This document shows positions 6,176 to 13,124 of a DNA stretch of 40,212 nucleotides, piece after piece. Under the pieces are notes generated by a model that saw nothing but the letters and a program-made list of their open reading frames with translations, was not told where the DNA came from and made no database searches. This stretch comes from a virus. The stretch spans positions 1 to 40,212 of the IMG/VR virus record IMGVR_UViG_3300040801_003093, one strand, 5' to 3'. Position 1 is the stretch's first letter. Each line of letters opens with the position of its first letter. The translations under genes and the position numbers were made by a program.

Positions 6176-6190
6176 TCTCCTTCCGGGAGA
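6176..6190 (-). promoter_or_regulatory. SD-sequestering hairpin, copy 4
   Basis: This is an exact copy of TCTCCCGGAAGGAGA on the minus strand, placed 6 bases before the TTG start of the replication initiator. It settles TTG rather than a later ATG as the start. Confidence 0.7.
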
Positions 6191-6193
6191 GGG

Positions 6194-7792
6194 CTAGAGC
6201 GAGAGGTACTCCGTGACGGTGTCGACGACGTCGAAGTCGCGGAGGGCTGCCTCGCGAGCTTCGATCCTACCCTTTCGGTTGTGCTCGAGGAGCCAAGCGG
6301 CCAGCTCGGCAGCGGTCGGGCGGAGGCGCCTCCCGCGGCCGGACAGGTTGCACGCGAGCGCGTCGCGGAAGGTGCTCGAGCCCGGCTCGAGGGGCCCGTC
6401 GGCGAGCGCGTCCTGGTAGCTCCTCGCGTCGTAGACGACGACGTGCGCGCCGGTCGCGAGGCCCTCGAGCGCGGTCCGGCCGAGGCCGACGATCACGTCG
6501 GCGCGCTGCATCACGCTTGCCGTGTCCGGAGCTCGCCGGACGTGCTCGAAGCCGATCGGTCGGCCGGCCTCGGCGCTCGCGAGCGCGACGGCTTCCTGGA
6601 CGAGGGCAGCTCCGCCTCGGTAGTTGCTCACGAGCTTCACGTGCTCCGGGACGTCCGGGTACGTCCGCGGCGCGCGGTTCGGGCGGTAGCGGAGGAGGTC
6701 GATCCGGTTCGGGATGACGCGCGGTCGCGTGCCGGTCTCGCGGAGGACGTGCGACGCGACCTCGGGCGAGACGGCGATGATCTGGTCCGCGTCCGGGTGC
6801 GGCTGCTCGCTCTTCGGGATGGTGCCGTGGCACGTCTGGACGACGCGGTCGGCGTGACGTTTCGCGCCGGCGATCGTCTCGACGTGGTTTGCGAGCGCGA
6901 GCTCCCAACGGCCGCGGAGCCGGTCGCGCGCTCCGATGCGGCGCCCGAGCTCGCCGACGCTCGGGCTCCAGACGGTCACGTCCGCTCCTCGCCGGCGGAG
7001 CTCTGCCTGGAGCGCGACGACGGCGCTCTCGCTGCCTCCCGTCCGGTTGAGCGCGCGGTTCGTGAGGAGGGCGCGGCGTCCTCGAGCTCGAGGGTCGCCT
7101 CTGGAGCTCGCGTCGAAGCTCGCGATGCGGCGGGACTGCGTCGCCCGGTCCGCCTTGAGGTGCTCACGAGCGACGCGGTACGTCGCGTCGTCCGGCGCGC
7201 CGTTCTGGTAGTGGACGTGCCGGAGGATCGCTCGCGGTGCGGCTCGGAAGGCGCCGCGGCTGCGGGCGACGTAGACGAGCTCGCCGTCGACGTAGTTGTG
7301 CCGGTACTCCTCGCTCATGACGGGGCCCGTCCCGTCGACGGTCGCGCCGTCGTGCTCCTCGACGTAGGACCGGCGGATGACGGGGTGCGTCGCGGTGACG
7401 CCGACGATCGAGCGGAGGTTGTGAAGGTCGTTCGTGCCGACGACGCCGGCGTCCGGGTGCCGGTCGAACACCTCGAGGGCGTGCCGATCCCAAGCGTTCG
7501 CGGGCTCGACGTCGTCGGCGAGGACGGCAAGGAAGGGTGCGGAGAGCTCGCGGTACGCAAGGTTCACCTTCGAGCCGTACGTCGCCCTCCCCCACCTCGG
7601 GACGGGCGGCGCGACGAGGTGAGGCAGGCCGGCAGCCTGGAGCTCCTCGAGGGTCGCGTCGTCGTCCTCGTCGGCGAGGAACGTGAGCCGGTGCGGGGTG
7701 ACGGTCGAGCGCCCGATCGCCTCGGCGACGCGGCGGATGCGGTCGGGGCGCCAGAGGACAGGGACGACGACGTCGAGGCGGACGCTGGTCAC
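6194..7792 (-). CDS. Two-module glycosyltransferase, GT-A plus GT-B (532 aa)
   Basis: The N-terminal half (about 1-230) looks like a GT2-type GT-A fold: start VRLDVVVPVLWRPDRIRRV, metal/nucleotide-sugar motif ADDVE at 92-96, and later HVHYQNG. The C-terminal half (about 240-530) looks like a GT4-type GT-B fold: ALLTNRALNRTGGSESAVVA, a CHGTIPKS segment, IIAVSPEVASHVL and VIPNRIDLLRY. The GTG at 7792 overlaps the upstream stop (GTGA). It sits among replication genes, so it may modify DNA, virion proteins or the host surface; the acceptor is unknown. Two catalytic modules in one chain could build a disaccharide. Confidence 0.82.
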   Translation of the reverse strand: MTSVRLDVVVPVLWRPDRIRRVAEAIGRSTVTPHRLTFLADEDDDATLEELQAAGLPHLVAPPVPRWGRATYGSKVNLAYRELSAPFLAVLADDVEPANAWDRHALEVFDRHPDAGVVGTNDLHNLRSIVGVTATHPVIRRSYVEEHDGATVDGTGPVMSEEYRHNYVDGELVYVARSRGAFRAAPRAILRHVHYQNGAPDDATYRVAREHLKADRATQSRRIASFDASSRGDPRARGRRALLTNRALNRTGGSESAVVALQAELRRRGADVTVWSPSVGELGRRIGARDRLRGRWELALANHVETIAGAKRHADRVVQTCHGTIPKSEQPHPDADQIIAVSPEVASHVLRETGTRPRVIPNRIDLLRYRPNRAPRTYPDVPEHVKLVSNYRGGAALVQEAVALASAEAGRPIGFEHVRRAPDTASVMQRADVIVGLGRTALEGLATGAHVVVYDARSYQDALADGPLEPGSSTFRDALACNLSGRGRRLRPTAAELAAWLLEHNRKGRIEAREAALRDFDVVDTVTEYLSL

Positions 7793-8202
7793 GGGGTCTC
7801 CTCTGCGAAGAGTGGAGCCTGCGGAGGCTCCGCGTCGCGGTTCGACTGCCACGCTCGCCGGATGCCTTCCCGGCGCCGCTGGTGCGACAGCTCGTACGCG
7901 AGGAGGCGGCGCTCCTCGGCCTCGAGCTCTGCCTCGCTGCGGGCGAGGCGGTACACCTTCGACACGGTCGTCGACAGCTCGTTCCGGACGACGACGATCG
8001 GCGCGATGCCGCGCTCGCCGAGGGCGGCGATGACGTCTCGGCCGCGGCGGTCGCTGCCGAAGACGCGGCGGAGGTCGTCGCGCGTCATGCCGGACGGGTA
8101 CCGCTTGAGCCACGCGAGGGCAGTCTGGACCTCGGCGTCCGTGACGGGCGGCGGGACGGTGTTCGTAGCAGGTCGGGCAGGGGTCTTGTCGGCTGGTATC
8201 AT
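7789..8202 (-). CDS. Putative HTH DNA-binding protein (137 aa)
   Basis: After a Pro/Thr-rich N-terminus, residues about 20-75 resemble a winged helix (DAEVQTALAWLKRYPSG, TRDDLRRVFGSDRRGRDVI, GIAPIVVVRNE). The C-terminus is a charged helix (ARSEAELEAEERRLLAYELS). It may be a regulator or replication accessory protein; no specific family is recognised. The ATG at 8202 follows a weak variant of the SD hairpin and a long hairpin at 8223-8266. Confidence 0.65.
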   Translation of the reverse strand: MIPADKTPARPATNTVPPPVTDAEVQTALAWLKRYPSGMTRDDLRRVFGSDRRGRDVIAALGERGIAPIVVVRNELSTTVSKVYRLARSEAELEAEERRLLAYELSHQRRREGIRRAWQSNRDAEPPQAPLFAEETP

Positions 8203-8209
8203 GGTCTCG

Positions 8210-8224
8210 TCTCATTCCGGGAGA
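8210..8224 (-). promoter_or_regulatory. SD hairpin variant, copy 5
   Basis: Minus strand TCTCCCGGAATGAGA differs from the common 15-mer by one base in the 3' arm (GGAGA to TGAGA), which weakens both the stem and the SD. Confidence 0.5.
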
Positions 8225-8266
8225 CACGAGGGCGCCCTTCTCGCCAAGGGCGCCCTCGCTCGTGTC
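8223..8266 (-). terminator. Long GC-rich hairpin, terminator or leader element
   Basis: An inner perfect stem (GGGCGCCCTT/AAGGGCGCCC with flanking G-C pairs) has a 6-base loop CTCGCC. An outer stem (GACACGAG/CTCGTGTC) extends it past a 4-base bulge. It separates two small membrane genes from the gene at 7789-8202. No strong U-tract follows. Confidence 0.6.
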
Positions 8267-8272
8267 TGGGGG

Positions 8273-8440
8273 TCACGCGGCGAGGACGTGTAGGACGACG
8301 GACAGGATACTCGAGCTCGCGCTCGCGACGGCGAGGCGAGCGTGCTCGGGCCGGTACAGTCCAGCCTTCCGCGGCAGGAAGGCGAAGAGGGCGAGGCAGA
8401 CGATCGCGAGGAGCTGGACGCCGGTCGCGAGGCTCGTCAT
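8273..8440 (-). CDS. Small two-helix membrane protein (55 aa)
   Basis: Starts MTSLATGVQLLAIVCLALFA and has two hydrophobic helices (about residues 4-21 and 36-54) joined by a basic loop (RKAGLYRPEHAR). The topology resembles a small holin or pinholin, but it sits in the early region, far from the lysis cassette, so another membrane role is as likely. The ATG at 8440 overlaps the upstream stop (ATGA). It ends VLHVLAA just before the hairpin at 8223-8266. Confidence 0.65.
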   Translation of the reverse strand: MTSLATGVQLLAIVCLALFAFLPRKAGLYRPEHARLAVASASSSILSVVLHVLAA

Positions 8441-8559
8441 GACAGGCTGTCCCGGATCACGTCGAGGACGTGGAAGGCGACGTCGAACGCGGCGTAGGAC
8501 ACGAGGACCGCGATGACGATCAGGGCGAGGGTGAGGGCTAGGATGCCGGCTTCTGTCAT
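8437..8559 (-). CDS. Small membrane protein (40 aa)
   Basis: Starts MTEAGILALTLALIVIAVLV, one transmembrane helix (about residues 5-24) followed by an amphipathic stretch (FDVAFHVLDVIRDS). A good SD (AAAGGGGAG) precedes the ATG at 8559, and its stop overlaps the next small membrane gene. It is the first gene after the candidate promoter at 8589-8617. Function unknown. Confidence 0.6.
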   Translation of the reverse strand: MTEAGILALTLALIVIAVLVSYAAFDVAFHVLDVIRDSLS

Positions 8560-8588
8560 GGCTCCCCTTTCGTGAGAGCGTCTCCCGT

Positions 8589-8617
8589 ACTCTAGGCGGG
8601 CTGCGGCGTCGTGTCGA
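8589..8617 (-). promoter_or_regulatory. Candidate promoter
   Basis: Minus strand: -35 TCGACA (8612-8617), 17-bp spacer, -10 TAGAGT (8589-8594). A small hairpin (GAGA/TCTC with a 3-base loop, 8574-8584) sits at the predicted transcript start. It would serve the two small membrane genes. Confidence 0.5.
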
Positions 8618-8620
8618 GGG

Positions 8621-8869
8621 CTAGAAGGGTGCGAGCTCCAGCTCGTAGCGGTACGGGTCGCCCTGGTGGTAGCCGAGGCCGTGCCGGGTGAGGCGTCCGC
8701 TGTCGACGAGACGGTCGGCGTGGACGTGGAGCTCGCGGGCGTCCTTCGCGACGCGTCGAGCTCGCGTCATGCGGGACAGGGGGAGCGGCTCGCCGGCGTC
8801 CTTGAGGTCCGCGATGATCGCGGCTCGGACGAGCTCGGCTCGGGGTACGCGGCGGGGTTCATCGGTCAT
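8621..8869 (-). CDS. Putative winged-helix protein (82 aa)
   Basis: Helical N-terminus (RAELVRAAIIADLKDAGEPLPL), then a likely recognition helix (AKDARELHVHADRLVDSGRL) and a wing (LTRHGLGYHQGDPYRYEL). This layout suggests a small winged-helix DNA-binding protein. The ATG at 8869 is preceded by AAGGAGACC, a version of the early SD without the hairpin. It overlaps the upstream gene by 11 bases. Confidence 0.65.
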   Translation of the reverse strand: MTDEPRRVPRAELVRAAIIADLKDAGEPLPLSRMTRARRVAKDARELHVHADRLVDSGRLTRHGLGYHQGDPYRYELELAPF

Positions 8870-9095
8870 GGGGGTCTCCTTCGAGCGGGGTGCTCGGGGG
8901 TAGCACGCGGAGCTGTCCGGTGACGAGCTCGCGGAGGACGACGCGGTCGCCGGCGATCGTTTCGACGGTGCCGGGCACGAAGCCGGTCTCGAAACGGGAG
9001 CCGGTCACGGTCCGCTGCTGGTGCGGGTAGACGAGGACAGCGACGTAGACGAGCCGGCCGGGCTGGAGCTGTCCAGGGTCGAGGGCTCGCGTCAT
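8859..9095 (-). CDS. Hypothetical protein (78 aa)
   Basis: Unrecognised beta-rich small protein (PGRLVYVAVLVYPHQQR, GTVETIAGDRVVLRELVTGQLRVL), which suggests an SH3-like or other small barrel. The ATG at 9095 overlaps the stop of the MBL-fold gene (ATGA). It lies between the recombination genes and a winged-helix gene, with no clue to function. Confidence 0.65.
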   Translation of the reverse strand: MTRALDPGQLQPGRLVYVAVLVYPHQQRTVTGSRFETGFVPGTVETIAGDRVVLRELVTGQLRVLPPSTPLEGDPHDR

Positions 9096-9826
9096 GCGGT
9101 CGCCTCGAGGCTGCCGGCGTGCCCGGCGACGCGGGTCGGGACGCCCGTCTGCCGCTCGACAGCGTCACGGAAGGCGCGCGCGTCGGAGTGCCCGTCGGAC
9201 AAGTGCATGAGCCATACCTCCTCGGTCCTGGACAGGTCGAGGCGGGAGAGGAGCTCGAGGGTCGCGTCGAGGCTCGCGTGGTTCTGTCGGATGCGGCTCG
9301 CGAGGCGCGCGTCGATCCGTCCAGCGTCGACGCTCGCTGCGACGAGGGCAGGGTCGTGATTCGCCTCGACGAGGACGTGCGTCAATCCGCGCGTGCGGTA
9401 GGGCGTGAAGGCGGCGTCCGTGACGTACAGGACGCGAGCGTCTCCGAGGCGAGCGAGGAAGCCGCACGGCTCGGCCGCGTCGTGCCGGACGGGGAAGGCG
9501 ACGACGGTCCAGGCGCCGACACGGGCCGGCGTGAGCGGCTGGAGAGCGTGCGCGGGGCTGCCCTCCGGCAGGTCGAGCGCGTCGAGCGTGCCGCGGGTCG
9601 CGTAGACGTCCACACGAGCTCGCGTGAGGAGGTCGCGAACACCTCGAGCGTGGTCGCCGTGCTCGTGCGTCACGAGGACGCCGTCCAGGCTGGAGACGGC
9701 GTGCCTCGTGAGGCGCTGGAGCTCTCGGTACGGCAGGCCGGCGTCGAGGAGGAGTCGGCTGGAGCCGTGCTCGAGGAGCGTCGCGTTCGCCGCGCTCGAG
9801 CTCGCGAGAGGCCGGACCTGGAGCAT
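9092..9826 (-). CDS. MBL-fold metallohydrolase, WalJ/YycJ-like (244 aa)
   Basis: A metallo-beta-lactamase-fold hydrolase, probably acting on nucleic acid or nucleotides with two metal ions. The key motif THEHGDH is at residues 53-59; other expected parts are the early LLLDAG strand, PVRHDAAEPCGF, VLYVTDAAFT and a late VWLMHLSDGHSD. The length fits the family. WalJ-like MBL proteins often stand beside RecT or ERF annealases in phages, as here, where the ATG at 9826 follows the RecT stop by 3 bases. It may supply the exonuclease role in strand-annealing recombination, but that is not shown by sequence. Confidence 0.88.
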   Translation of the reverse strand: MLQVRPLASSSAANATLLEHGSSRLLLDAGLPYRELQRLTRHAVSSLDGVLVTHEHGDHARGVRDLLTRARVDVYATRGTLDALDLPEGSPAHALQPLTPARVGAWTVVAFPVRHDAAEPCGFLARLGDARVLYVTDAAFTPYRTRGLTHVLVEANHDPALVAASVDAGRIDARLASRIRQNHASLDATLELLSRLDLSRTEEVWLMHLSDGHSDARAFRDAVERQTGVPTRVAGHAGSLEATA

Positions 9827-9829
9827 GAG

Positions 9830-10846
9830 CTAGAAGGGGAGCTGCTGCGGCAGCGCGTCGTCGGCCGGGCCGTCCTCGGGCTCGGACTCCGGCTCGAGCT
9901 CCTCGGCGGGGCTACTGTCGCTCTCGCTCGCTGGACGAGGCGGGCCGTCGCGCTCTTCCAGCTTCTCGGCCGGGGTCTCGGTAGGGTCGGGCTCCTCCTC
10001 GGCCTCCTCGAGGCTCTCACCGCTCGCGTCGGCGGCGAGGTCGGGCAGGTCGACGTCGATCGGGTCGACAGCGAGGTCCTCCTCGAGCTCTGCCTCGACG
10101 GTGACGGTCGCGTCCCGGTTGTACGCGTCGAGGAAGAGGTAGTCGTCGGTCGCCGTGTTGATGAGCGGCTTGAGAGCCCGCTGAATCACGGTCCGCTTCG
10201 CCATCTCCTCGGGGAACGCGTCGTGCGTCTTGCCGCCGCTCCTCGACTGCTGCCAGGACGCGCGGACCTCCTCGATCGTCATGACGTCGACGAGGGGAGC
10301 GCGCTGCCGGACGTAGCCCGTGTCGGGATCGGTCCGGGCGGCGAACTCGACGATCGCGTAGACGCCGACGATCGTGCCCTCTCGGATGCTGTCGAACGTC
10401 TGCCGGTGCGCGACGATCCGTCGCCGACCGTCCTCGACCTCGAGCTCCAGCTCGTCGCCGGCGTAGACGACGAGCGCGCGGACGTCCTCGACGCCGGCGA
10501 CGCGCTTCGCGACCGCGACGCTGCCGAAGTAGGACCGCTGGAAGGTGAGCGTCTGCCCGTACGGGATGAAGTAGCCCTGCTTCGCGGCCGGATTGAGGCC
10601 CTGGACGACCATGTCGAGGAGCGCGTTCGCGACGCTCTTCTCCGTGACGTGCTCGAGGAGGCGCTGTCCCTTCTTCGGGCCGAAGGGCACGGTCGCGTCC
10701 TGGAGCTGGAGCCACGCGCTCTTGAGCGCGTTCTGCCACGCGTAGCCGGCCGGGAGCATGAGCTCCCGCTCGGAGAGGAGCGTGCTGATGCGGTCCTCGG
10801 TCCTCTGGACGATCTCGCGGCCGGGCGTGCTAGGTCCTCGTGTCAT
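9830..10846 (-). CDS. recT: RecT-family single-strand annealing protein with SSB-like acidic tail (338 aa)
   Basis: RecT-type annealase: LPAGYAWQNALKSAWLQLQD, TEKSVANALLDMVVQGLNP, KQGYFIPYGQTLTFQRSYFG and GYVRQRAPLVDVMTIEEV follow the family order, and PEEMAKRTVIQRALKPLIN closes the core at about residue 240. Beyond it lies an acidic, Pro/Glu-rich tail of roughly 90 residues ending DDALPQQLPF. Ordinary RecT proteins are about 270 aa and lack this. The end resembles the C-terminal tip of bacterial SSB (acidic residues then LPF), which docks repair enzymes. No separate SSB gene was found. It works with the ATPase upstream and the MBL protein downstream. Confidence 0.92.
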   Translation of the reverse strand: MTRGPSTPGREIVQRTEDRISTLLSERELMLPAGYAWQNALKSAWLQLQDATVPFGPKKGQRLLEHVTEKSVANALLDMVVQGLNPAAKQGYFIPYGQTLTFQRSYFGSVAVAKRVAGVEDVRALVVYAGDELELEVEDGRRRIVAHRQTFDSIREGTIVGVYAIVEFAARTDPDTGYVRQRAPLVDVMTIEEVRASWQQSRSGGKTHDAFPEEMAKRTVIQRALKPLINTATDDYLFLDAYNRDATVTVEAELEEDLAVDPIDVDLPDLAADASGESLEEAEEEPDPTETPAEKLEERDGPPRPASESDSSPAEELEPESEPEDGPADDALPQQLPF

Positions 10847-10852
10847 TCCTGG

Positions 10853-10868
10853 TCTCCTTCCGGGGAGA
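10853..10868 (-). promoter_or_regulatory. SD-sequestering hairpin, copy 6
   Basis: Minus strand TCTCCCCGGAAGGAGA: the same 5-bp stem with one extra C in the loop, placed before the RecT ATG at 10846. Confidence 0.65.
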
Positions 10869-10902
10869 GGAGGCGGGTCTCTCCCGCCTCCCGAGCATTA
10901 TA
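10869..10902 (-). promoter_or_regulatory. Candidate -10 element and 5'-terminal hairpin before recT
   Basis: A perfect TATAAT (minus strand, 10897-10902) follows the stop of the ATPase gene. A 9-bp hairpin (GGAGGCGGG/CCCGCCTCC, 10869-10891) starts where the transcript would begin. No good -35 is seen at 16-18 bp, so an activator or an alternative element may be needed. The hairpin could instead attenuate read-through. Confidence 0.5.
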
Positions 10903-10910
10903 CAGGCGGG

Positions 10911-12851
10911 TCACGCGGCGAGCTCGACAGCGAGCTCGGTCGCGGTCTCGTCGACCTCGAGGCGGATGGTCTGCGCGTCGATCTCGAGCCAGCGGGTCAC
11001 GCTCTCCGCATTGTCCAGCCAGACGGGCGCGGACAGCTCGTAGTGCTGCCCGAGGACGCGGAGGACGTCGAGCCCGGCGTTCATGCGAGCGCCGTGATTG
11101 AGGTCCTCCCATGAGACGCCGGCGACCGTGACGTCGCACGTCTCGACGAGCGCGCCGTTGAGCTGCTCGTCGAAGAGGCGGAAGGCGACGAGCTCGAACC
11201 GCTCGTTGAGACGGTCCGTGAGGAGCTGCGCGCGTACGCGGGTCCGGAGGTCGAGGAGGTAGAGCTGCCGGTCGACGTGCTCGAGCTGCCCTGCGAGCTG
11301 CCGCTCCTCGCTGCGAAGCTCGTCGAGGCGAGCCTCGGCCTGCTGCCGGCCGGCCGCGACGGTCTCCAGGTCGGTGAGCCGCTTCACCTCGGCGCGGGCA
11401 GCGTCGCGAGCCTGCTCGAGGTCGGTCGTGTCGACCGTCGCGCCGCTGGAGAGGCTCTCGAGCTCGGTCGTGACCTCGGCGAGCTGCTCGCGGAGGTTGT
11501 GGAGCGTGTCGTCGTCGACGGTCGGGTCGCGAGACGCGAGCCGGTCCGCCTCCGCCTGCGCCGCCTTCTCCCGAGCGCGCGCCTCGGCGAGCTGGTCCTG
11601 GAGCTCGGCAGCGTGCCGCTCCAGCCGGTCACGCTGCTCGTCGAGCCCGCCGATCCGCTTCGAGACGCTCTCTGCCTCGTCGTAGATCTCGCGGAGCGCC
11701 CGAGCCTTCCGGGCCCGCGCGTCCTCGAGCGCCTTCCGGCGCGCCTCGTCGACGCGGTCGGTCGGGAGCGCCTGCCCGCACGCGGGACAGGTGTCCTCGA
11801 CGCTGTCGACCGTGACCGTCTCCGCCTGCCGCTCGGCGTACGCGCGGCGGAGCTCGTCGAGGCGGGTCGTGAGGCGCGCGTACGCGGTCTCGTCGACGCT
11901 CTGTGTCGCGCCGGCCTCGAGCTCGCGGACGCGTGCCCGCTGGTGCGAGGCGCGCTCTCCAGCGATCGAGAGCGCCTCGGCGTGCGCGCTGCGGAGGGTC
12001 GCCTCGCGCGCGGCGATCGAGTCCTGGAGCGCGGACCGCTTTGCGACGAGCGCGTCCCGCTTCGGGGTCGCACGGGCCGCGCGGAGCTCGTCCTCGGCCT
12101 CCTCGACCTTCGCGCGGGCTGTCGCGAGCTGCTCGTCGAGGTCGTCAGGGACCGTGACCTGGAGCGCGGCAGCTCGGGAGACTTCGTCGATTCGAACCGG
12201 CAGCTTGCCGAGCTCACCGTTGAGCTTTCGGCGGCGCTGCTCGAGGACCTTCCGCTCGTCGTCCGGGTCGCGCTCGAGCTCGAGGTCGTCCAGCTCCGGT
12301 TCGACAGCGGCGAGCTCCTCCTCGGTCGGCGCGCCGACGAGGTCGAGGAGGACATTCCGACGCTCGGCCCACGGGAGGACGCTCGCGAAGTAGAGCGGGT
12401 CGGCGAGGAGGCGGAGGTGCTCCTCGGGCCCGACGAGCTCGGCGACGCGCGCGTCGTACTCGGCCTTCTTCATCGGGACGCCGTCGACGGTGTACGCGGT
12501 CGAGTGCCCCGTGAGCTCCTTCGTCGAGCTGCCCCGCTTCTTCGTCCACGTCTCCGTGTACGTCCGGGAGAGCTCGACCTTCGTGTCGTCGACGAGGAAC
12601 ATCGCGGCGACCTCGTGCTCGAGCCCGCTCCGCGCGGCGCCCGTCTCGTCGACGGTCTTGATGCCGAACACGCTCCGGTTCGCAGCGTCCTTTCCGAACA
12701 GGAGCCAGGTGTACGCGTCGTGGAGCGTCGTCTTGCCCGTCGCATTGTCGCCGCGGACGAGCCCGTCGTGACCGTCGAGCGTGAGCTCGAAGCTGTCGAC
12801 GCCCTTGAAGTTTCGGAGCTGGAGTCGTGCGAGCCGGACGGTGCGCGTCAT
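10911..12851 (-). CDS. Rad50/SbcC-like recombination ATPase with zinc-hook motif (646 aa)
   Basis: An SMC/Rad50-type ABC ATPase of the kind found beside phage RecT genes. Walker A is GDNATGKTT (34-42). The middle is a long coiled coil interrupted at about 355-358 by CPAC (DTCPACGQALP), a zinc hook for dimerisation. A signature-like region (DLNHGARMNAGLDVL) and a Walker B-like WLDNAES (about 612-618) come near the C-terminus. It is shorter than cellular SbcC (about 1000 aa). The ATG at 12851 overlaps the stop of a small upstream gene, and in-frame extension further upstream gives Arg/Pro noise. A partner SbcD-like nuclease is not seen; the MBL protein may take that role. Confidence 0.9.
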   Translation of the reverse strand: MTRTVRLARLQLRNFKGVDSFELTLDGHDGLVRGDNATGKTTLHDAYTWLLFGKDAANRSVFGIKTVDETGAARSGLEHEVAAMFLVDDTKVELSRTYTETWTKKRGSSTKELTGHSTAYTVDGVPMKKAEYDARVAELVGPEEHLRLLADPLYFASVLPWAERRNVLLDLVGAPTEEELAAVEPELDDLELERDPDDERKVLEQRRRKLNGELGKLPVRIDEVSRAAALQVTVPDDLDEQLATARAKVEEAEDELRAARATPKRDALVAKRSALQDSIAAREATLRSAHAEALSIAGERASHQRARVRELEAGATQSVDETAYARLTTRLDELRRAYAERQAETVTVDSVEDTCPACGQALPTDRVDEARRKALEDARARKARALREIYDEAESVSKRIGGLDEQRDRLERHAAELQDQLAEARAREKAAQAEADRLASRDPTVDDDTLHNLREQLAEVTTELESLSSGATVDTTDLEQARDAARAEVKRLTDLETVAAGRQQAEARLDELRSEERQLAGQLEHVDRQLYLLDLRTRVRAQLLTDRLNERFELVAFRLFDEQLNGALVETCDVTVAGVSWEDLNHGARMNAGLDVLRVLGQHYELSAPVWLDNAESVTRWLEIDAQTIRLEVDETATELAVELAA

Positions 12852-13000
12852 GCGGCGTCCTCCTCGTCGGTCGGCTCGGCGGGCGGCAGGTCGGCGAGGT
12901 CCTCGAGCGTGATGAGGGGCGGAGGGGCGGACTCCTCGCGCGGTGCGCGCCGGCGAGGGCGAGCGGCGCCGAAGAGGTCGCGGGTGTTCGTGTTCTTCAC
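12848..13000 (-). CDS. Small leader-proximal protein (50 aa)
   Basis: A short gene starting MKNTNTRDLFGAARPRRRA and ending EPTDEEDAA, with a Pro-rich middle (ESAPPPLITLEDLADLPP). It has no recognised domain and looks largely disordered. The GTG at 13000 is well placed after an SD hairpin (13006-13020), and its stop overlaps the ATPase start (ATGA). Short proteins before SbcC-like ATPases may act as adaptors, but this is speculation. Confidence 0.65.
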   Translation of the reverse strand: MKNTNTRDLFGAARPRRRAPREESAPPPLITLEDLADLPPAEPTDEEDAA

Positions 13001-13005
13001 GAGCG

Positions 13006-13020
13006 TCTCCTTCCGGGAGC
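13006..13020 (-). promoter_or_regulatory. SD-sequestering hairpin, copy 7
   Basis: Minus strand GCTCCCGGAAGGAGA: the CTCC/GGAG core stem and the CGGAA loop are kept and the first base differs. It serves the GTG at 13000. Confidence 0.6.
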
Positions 13021-13027
13021 GAGCTGT

Positions 13028-13061
13028 CGAGGGGCCGGGTTGCCCCTCGCCGTAGATTATA
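13028..13061 (-). promoter_or_regulatory. Candidate early promoter -10 and 5'-terminal hairpin
   Basis: A perfect TATAAT (minus strand, 13056-13061) lies after the late terminator. An 8-bp hairpin (CGAGGGGC/GCCCCTCG, 13028-13049) starts where the transcript would begin. No consensus -35 is seen. The trinucleotide CTG precedes TATAAT here and at 10897-10902. Confidence 0.55.
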
Positions 13062-13089
13062 CAGCACGCGGCGGAGGGAGGACACGGAA

Positions 13090-13124
13090 TCGCGCCGACC
13101 GGCGAGAGGGACCGATCGGCGCGA
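13090..13124 (-). terminator. Strong hairpin terminator of the late operon
   Basis: TCGCGCCGA/TCGGCGCGA continued by CCGG/CCGA makes a 13-bp stem with one wobble pair and a 9-base loop. On the minus strand it is followed by TTCCGTGTCC. It lies after the last lysis gene and before the early promoter. The remaining bases 13125-13204 hold a short inverted repeat (13180-13199) and no gene. Confidence 0.7.

Noticed and set aside
5747-8293. Very long + strand open reading frames, such as 5747-8293 (848 codons), 9119-11101 and 17145-19109
   Set aside because: They lie opposite genes with clear domains. In about 70% GC DNA, stop codons are rare in the complementary frames. Their translations are Arg/Ala/Val/Glu-rich with no domain and no SD.
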